Of a stretch of 64,000 bases of DNA, positions 58,721 through 64,000 are shown in pieces; the stretch's first letter is position 1, and each line of letters begins with the position of its first letter. Made by a program: the position numbers and the translations under genes. Source of the stretch: Cycas panzhihuaensis (Eukaryota; Cycadophyta); assembly GCA_023213395.1 (NCBI GenBank), contig CM041465.1, positions 77,631,741 to 77,695,740 on the forward strand, read 5' to 3'. Below the pieces are notes generated by a model. The model did no database searches. It had not been told where the DNA came from and saw nothing but the letters and a program-made list of their open reading frames with translations.

Positions 58721-59273
58721 TGTTAAAATATTAATGTTCTATTCTATGGTTTACATTGGGGTCTCTTATGTATAATTAAGGATCACATGTCATGACCCCT
58801 CTTCTATCATAAAGTGACACTCAACATACATGTATTGGGTCTCTCTTATAAACTAGATGTATTTATATAAGAGAGAAACTCCCATCCATCATTAATGAAG
58901 CTGTGTACTATCTCTTTTCAACATGTATAGAAATAGGCACAAGAACAACAAAAATACCAACATTCATTAAGATTCAAAGACATGATGCTGTGAGGATAAG
59001 AACCATTGTCATTACATTGTGATGGGTTTCTTTGTTGCTCTCATAACCAGAGATAACCCAGAATAGTATACATAGTCCTCAGAATAAATATAACAAGGTA
59101 CAAAATATAGATACATACATTCTATACAATAATAGCCAAAACAACTACTACCCAAAAACTAGAAAAGCTTACATCCGTAATGTTTCCTATTATATTTATA
59201 TTTGCATATGGCTTGAGTTGGTTGTAACCATTTAATTATGTTAATTGGGTTACAACTAATACATCTGCACACA
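58721..59273 (-). repeat. 3' LTR of gypsy J
   Basis: 553 bp, TGTGTGCAGATG...TATTTTAACA on the minus strand, with a TATA-like TTATATAAATACATC near 58860. The polypurine tract abuts its start. The 5' partner is outside the window. Confidence 0.75.
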
Positions 59274-59291
59274 TCTCTCCCACCACAAAAC
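59274..59291 (-). other. Polypurine tract of gypsy J
   Basis: Minus strand GTTTTGTGGTGGGAGAGA directly upstream of the LTR start. Confidence 0.75.
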
Positions 59292-60939
59292 TTACAAGTG
59301 TTTCCACTTGTAAGCACCAAAATTTTAGGATTTAAAACAAAATTTTAGAATTTAGAATAATACATAAAAAAAATAATTTTCTTAGTCCCTTATGATCTTC
59401 TCCATTTCTATGTGAATCTGTTAAGATCAAGCTTGTAGATGGTACATGGTGGATTTAAGCCTTACTTTTTATAATGATCGTAGAGGATGACAACGTTGTG
59501 TAGTGCCTGTAAATGAGCCATTGTTGGATTCTCTCTTGAATGCAGCTACTTAATCTCCTCTTCTAGTTCACCTGTTCTTATCTCCACAGACAATAGGTCC
59601 CTTCGTAAGGAGTTGATCATTAACCAAAAGTGATTATCATACTCGACATCTTCTCACATCTACATTATCCAAGCTCCTAGTTTTTGGATAACCTTATCCA
59701 ATCGTGGTGGAATCTACTCTTCAAGCAAAGCCCTGAAAGTTGGTACCAGATGCTCCATGTGAGAAGTGTCTCCCACCTAATGCATGATAAAATTAAATTA
59801 GAAACCTAGTTTTACCTCATAGGCAGCTATTTAGTCTTCTGCTTTTTGGATCCTCTATAAATCTGGTGGTGGTATTTTGTTGTGGACTTCTAACTTAGTA
59901 ACCAAATGCCAAATAACTTTAGCTAGGAATGAGATCTTCCAATGTACCACATTGTGTGGCTGACACTCCACTGGATAAATCCCTTCCTCTATAGATTCTT
60001 TATTATTGAAATCAAAGTCCACCTTAGCTAGTTGATTGTTTAGGATTTTTCAATTTTCTTTTTTTTGATTTCTCTGAAGTAACTCTTATTTTCCTTCTTC
60101 TTTCCTCATTGGTGTTGATAATTTTTTCAGGTTGTGGGGTTGGTTAGTGCTCTTCTACTTCCTTCTTTACCAACACCTTATCTACCTTCTATTTTTTTTT
60201 TAAATTTCCTCCTTCTTATTTTTCTCCTCTTTAACTTTTTGTTCCTTATTCTTCTTTTACTTATGGGCTAGCAAGGTTACCTCTTCCCACTGTTATTTCC
60301 CCTTCCTTTCCTCTATTGGTATTGGTTGAAGGTTGCTAGCTTGACCTTTTTTTAAAAATAATTCCTTTACTTTTTCTTAAATCTATCTAAATCTAATTTG
60401 ATGTGATCATCTTTCTTTCTTGCAACTAATACATCCACACACATCTCTTCCACCACAAAACTTACAAGTGTTTCCATTGATAGATTTTATTTTTTCCTAA
60501 TTTGATGTGATCATCTTTCTTTCCATAGATTTTTTTGTATTTCTAAGCGTTGCCCCTTATTATGCCTTGTGACAATCTTTTCCTTTTGTTATACCTAGTT
60601 ACATTCTTTCTGATTTATGTCTTGACTCCTCCCAATGCATCTAATTTTTCTACATTCTGTATTACAACTATATCATTTCTTGTAACTTAGTTGCTGGTCA
60701 TACAATCTTATGTGTTTAAATTATAAATGTTTTTGGTGTAAGTTACAACCTTCTACATCCTGAGTTGTATCCTTCTTACTTCTTTGATTGCAACTTATTT
60801 ACTTCTTTAGCTTGAACTTACTTTTAAGTTGCAGCCTCTTCACTTTTCTTAAGTCGCAATTACTTCAATTTCTTAGTTACCATTTTGCCTCCTTGATTAA
60901 GTTCTAATTGTAGCTGGTTGCATACAAATTATACCCAGT
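59292..60939 (-). other. Gypsy J post-integrase region, proximal to the LTR
   Basis: Low-complexity, C/T-rich on the plus strand (A/G-rich in element sense), with no clear protein domain. It holds the 27-bp direct repeat and LTR-end fragment at 60393-60523. Confidence 0.5.
60393..60523 (-). repeat. 27-bp direct repeat enclosing a copy of the LTR/polypurine junction
   Basis: CTAATTTGATGTGATCATCT plus TTCTTTC occurs at 60393-60419 and exactly again at 60497-60523. The 77 bp between include 60422-60475, which match 59250-59303 almost perfectly. That segment is the first about 24 nt of the 3' LTR together with the polypurine tract and its upstream flank. Confidence 0.85.
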
Positions 60940-61810
60940 TTACCTCTTAGGTTACAACAATTTATATTTAAGTTACAACCTATCACATCCAAGTTGTAAC
61001 CAATTAAGTCCAAGTTATAATTGATTTGCCTTCTTAGTTACAATTGCTTACGTCCATGTTGCAACTTCTTTGTGTTCAACTTATAACTACTTACATATAA
61101 ATTACAACTGATTATATTCAAGTTGTAACTAATTTTCTTCTAAGTTACAACCACTTACATTCAAGTTATGACTAATTTTCTTCTAAGTTACAACCATTTG
61201 CATCTAAGTTATAACTAATTTGCTTCCAGGTTACAACTAATTTACATCCAGGTTGTAACCACTTTGCATCCAGGTTGTAACCACTTTGTATCTAGGTTAT
61301 AACCACTTTGCATCTATGTTGCAACCACTTTATATCTAAGTTTTAACCACCTTATGTCTAGGTTACAACCACTTACGTCTAAGTTGCAACTATTTTACAT
61401 CTAAGTTACAATTGCTTTGTATTTAGATTGTAACCACTTTGCATCTAGGTTGTAACCACTTCGTATCTAAGTTGTAACCACTTTGTGTCTAGGTTATAAC
61501 TGCTTACATCCAAGTTACAATCGCTTTATGTCTAAGTTACAACCAATTTACATCTAGGTTGTAACTTCTTTACATCTGGGTTGCAACTCTTCTTCTTTCT
61601 TAGTTGTAATATTTTATGTCTTGGGTTGCAACTATTTTATTCCATGAGTTACAACCTTCTATGTCCTAGGTTACAACTATTCTTTCTTCTTGGTTGCAAC
61701 TTTCTACATCTCATGTTGCAATTATTCTTCATTCTTAGTTGCAACCTTCTATGCCTCAGGTTACAACCAGTTTGTTCCATGAGTTGTAACTTTTTGCATC
61801 CATGTTTTGA
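60640..61810. repeat. 22-bp minisatellite in the gypsy J 3' region
   Basis: About forty or more degenerate 22-bp units of the type CATCTAGGTTGTAACCACTTTG, cleanly phased from about 60950. The core in each unit is GTTGTAAC, GTTACAAC, GTTGCAAC or GTTATAAC; the first two are reverse complements of each other. It lies between the integrase and the polypurine tract. The 85-codon frame at 61581-61838 is a by-product. Confidence 0.92.
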
Positions 61811-61849
61811 AGTCATAAAAGAAATTCTATTCCCATAGTTCTTATCCTC

Positions 61850-63085
61850 TTTTTCTTTTTCTTTTTTTTCTTTCTAACTTGTTGTATACCGTTTTAATTG
61901 ACTTATATTGACTAGTTTTTTCAGCAATGTTCCATCAAGTTATTGGAGTCACACTACTCCATTCGATCAGATTTGGTTCATCCTGTATAGACCAAGCCAC
62001 CATAACTTTAATTTTCTAAGTTTTATTTAAAACTTACTATCATAAAGAGGTATAAGATCCCCTTCTTAAAATTGTAGGACTTTAAGATATTGATCATGCC
62101 ACACTTTCTGTCTCATCTTTTCTGCTTTTAGTTCCCATAAGGTTCTTACTTATTTTTCATCTAGTTTCATTAAATCTACATATCATTGGTTCTGTGAATC
62201 ATCCTTAGACATCTGTAACTCATATGCCATTCTCAAACTTTCCATTCTAAAGGAAGTATGGCCTCTAATCCATAGACCAACTAGAATGGAGTTTGTTTGA
62301 GGGGCCTTTTTATTATTGTCCTATCAACCTATGAAACAAAATAAAGCTGTTCTACCCTATCTATTCATCCTTGATTGTAGATTTTAGATAATGCTAGTTT
62401 TAAAATTTTATTTATGCTTTTCACTTGCTTATTTACTCATGGATAATATGGGGAAGACTTTGAATATTTAATCAAAAACTCATATGTAAGATGCTTTTTT
62501 ATTTTATTAAAGAAGTTACTTCCCTAGTCAAAAATAATTTCTAATGGGCAGTTAAACCAGATAATTATCATTTCGTATAAACATTAAGTTGTACTCTGAG
62601 CATCATATGTCCTCATTACTTTTGCTTTCGTCCATTTTGTCAAAAAATTAGTTGCGACCAAAATATACCTTGTGCTTATACACCTGGCTGGTGGACTAAT
62701 CTGTTCGATGAAATATAATCCCTATTTTTTAAATGGAACTTGAGCCAATACGGTAAACAAGGGTATAAATTAATTCTTTATTGGCTTCCCCACTCACTTG
62801 TATGCATCACAGCTATAGATCTATTTTTGTTCGTCTTAAAAAATTATAGGTCACTAGAGTCCTACCAATAAAATTTTCTTACTTACTGATTTAATACCTT
62901 GATGTCTTGTCGTGGCTCCTTCATGGGCTTCCCTAATGATAGATTTCACTTCATATTCCATTATACATCTCCTTAGGACATGATTAGGCCCCATCCTACA
63001 TAAGATTCCTTAGATTAGTTAGAAGGTAAAATATTTCTTGATGAAGCTTTTTTATTCAACATGCTCTATCCCTAGTGGTGTTTGT
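61850..63085 (-). pseudogene. Gypsy J integrase
   Basis: Minus strand: the first catalytic block reads GLYFIEQISPPARC near 62715-62690, with Asp replaced by Tyr. Then come LVATNFLTKWTKAK, the second block FD*GSNFFNKI near 62535 (Asp kept, next codon stop) and the third block NKQVKSINKILK near 62430-62405, with the catalytic Glu changed to Lys (62419-62421). C-terminal motifs YGLEAILP, SLRMAYELQMSKDDSQ, WHDQYLKVLQF and GDLIPLYDSKF follow to about 61900. Two catalytic residues and many codons are lost. Confidence 0.82.
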
Positions 63086-63570
63086 CCCATTGTTAAATAA
63101 TGTGCTATGTCCTCCTATCATTTAGGCACTACTTGGATAGAGAATAATTATACATCCAAAAAATTATCTTGGATTCCTGTTGCTGGTTCCCCATCCACTT
63201 CTCTAGATAATAAGTCTGGGATTGTATGTTTAACACCTTTGATAATCTTGAAATTAAATTCTTGGAACAACATAATCCACCTGCTAATTCTCCCTTTTAC
63301 TATAAGCTTATTGATTAAACACTGAAGGGCCTAATGATCTATAAAAATAATAAATGATTTAGCTAGTAAGTAGTGTTTAAATTTCTAGAGAGCATAGACC
63401 ATGTCCAACCGTTCTTATTCTATTACTGAGTAATTTTTTTCATCCTTTGTTAGTTTTTGACTTGCAAAATAGATTGGCAAGTTGGTTTTATGATCTTCTA
63501 GCAATGTCAATACACATCTTATAGTGAATAATAAGGCATTTATGTGTACATGAAAGGGTTTATCCTAATC
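63086..63570 (-). pseudogene. Gypsy J RNase H
   Basis: Minus strand: KPFHVHINALLFTIRCVL, then LPIYFASQKLTKDEKNYSVIE, MVYAL and FKHYLLAKSFIIFIDH, then GRISRWIMLFQEFNFKII and IPDLLSRE. This is the gypsy RNase H domain and its tether to integrase. The first catalytic Asp position reads Asn (HINALLF). Stops are present. Confidence 0.85.
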
Positions 63571-64000
63571 TAGAAATTTGAGGATTGGTTCTTAGGCTAT
63601 CCATTTTTTAACAATTATGCCAACTGCTATAGTAACTACCATTGCCATTCAATCTACTTTTTAAATAGGATTTCTAGGGGGTTAGCTATGTGAGCATAAT
63701 TTTTTATAAATTTTCAATAGTACCCTACCATCCCTAAAAATCCTTTAACCCTCCTTTATGTTTTTGGAACTAGAAAATTTAAAATCACTGCTACCTTATT
63801 GGGATCTGTAAGTAATCCATTCTTTATTACCACATGACCCAATAAGGTCCTAAATGGCACCATAAAAGTGTATTTTACAGGATTCAAATATAAATTATTC
63901 CTTTTGCATGTTTCAAGCATCAAACATAAACAACCAAGATGATCTTTTAATAAGGTGAATAGTGTCTAATTGTCCAGAAATACTTAGATTAATTTTCCTA
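63571..64000 (-). pseudogene. Gypsy J reverse transcriptase, C-terminal part
   Basis: Minus strand from the window edge: LNPVKYTFMVPFRTLLGHVV, DPNKVAVILNF, VKGFLGMVGYY*KFIKNYAHIANPLEILFKK, the thumb/connection part of gypsy RT. The catalytic FDD/YDD region lies to the right of the window. Frameshift and stops present. Confidence 0.82.

Larger units (their letters stand above)
58721..64000 (-). mobile_element. Gypsy J, 3' half of a Tat/Ogre-like gypsy retrotransposon
   Basis: Read from the right edge leftwards: RT end, RNase H, integrase, a long post-integrase region with tandem repeats, polypurine tract, 3' LTR. The rest lies beyond the window. There is no chromodomain. Integrase and RNase H wording (YGLEAILP, KLDEK*VRTLWELKAEK, WHDQYLK) fits the non-chromodomain Tat branch, whose Ogre members are known for long 3' regions with tandem repeats. 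The lineage is inferred from motifs only. Confidence 0.75.

Noticed and set aside
60640-61810. CRISPR-like array
   Set aside because: The units are contiguous and degenerate, with no constant repeats separated by unique spacers. The context is a plant gypsy element.
61581-61838. 85-codon Leu/Cys/Phe-rich open frame resembling membrane repeats
   Set aside because: The periodicity comes from the 22-bp minisatellite (66 nt every three units), and it is antisense to gypsy J.

Overview
The window is nuclear DNA of a seed plant, most likely from a large, repeat-rich genome. I found no host gene in 64 kb. Almost everything recognisable is a long-terminal-repeat (LTR) retrotransposon of the Ty1-copia or Ty3-gypsy type, plus one plant L1-type LINE. 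The plant assignment rests on primer-binding sites complementary to the 3' end of plant initiator-Met tRNA (TGGTATCAGAG and variants), a chromodomain gypsy lineage, an L1 whose ORF1 has a DUF4283-like domain and a CCHC knuckle and whose ORF2 ends in an RNase H, and plant-type copia gag/protease/integrase/RT order. The species cannot be named from this sequence. Most elements are old: reading frames are full of TAA/TAG stops and base composition is very AT-rich. The exceptions are the GC-richer LINE and the first chromodomain gypsy.

Layout. (1) 1-16565, + strand: a large gypsy-like element, 'family A' (leader 1-1345, gag remnant 14804-16565), is split by Copia-1 (1346-14803). Copia-1 is itself split by a minus-strand insert (5081-11020) made of a chromodomain gypsy and, where its 3' LTR should be, a 311-bp TRIM-like element. 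(2) 16566-26282: a mosaic of broken copia elements: Copia-2 (same family as Copia-1, no 3' half), Copia-3 (integrase plus a deleted RT), an LTR, a solo family-E LTR, and Copia-4 (RT/RNase H, polypurine tract, 3' LTR). (3) 26283-29480, - strand: a second, inverted copy of the family-A gag. (4) 29481-37241, - strand: a gag/zinc-knuckle element 'D' split by a complete but decayed chromodomain gypsy, Gypsy-2 (30772-36076). (5) 38460-55186: a four-level nest. Family-E LTR element contains copia-like element F (41776-55139), which contains element G (42645 to about 53445), which contains the LINE (44716-51037, 18-bp target duplication). (6) 55187-58720: a + strand gypsy remnant H whose protease is split by a truncated F-family LTR, and whose 3' end is tandemly duplicated between microsatellites. 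(7) 58721-64000, - strand: the 3' half of a Tat/Ogre-like gypsy, J (RT, RNase H, integrase, long post-integrase region with a 22-bp minisatellite, polypurine tract, 3' LTR).

No element looks able to move unaided; those with readable enzymes mostly have stops or altered catalytic residues. The most unusual object is the 5081-11020 insert: two unrelated LTR ends share one 5-bp target duplication, and a paralogous empty site in Copia-2 supports that reading. All boundaries and identities were judged by eye.
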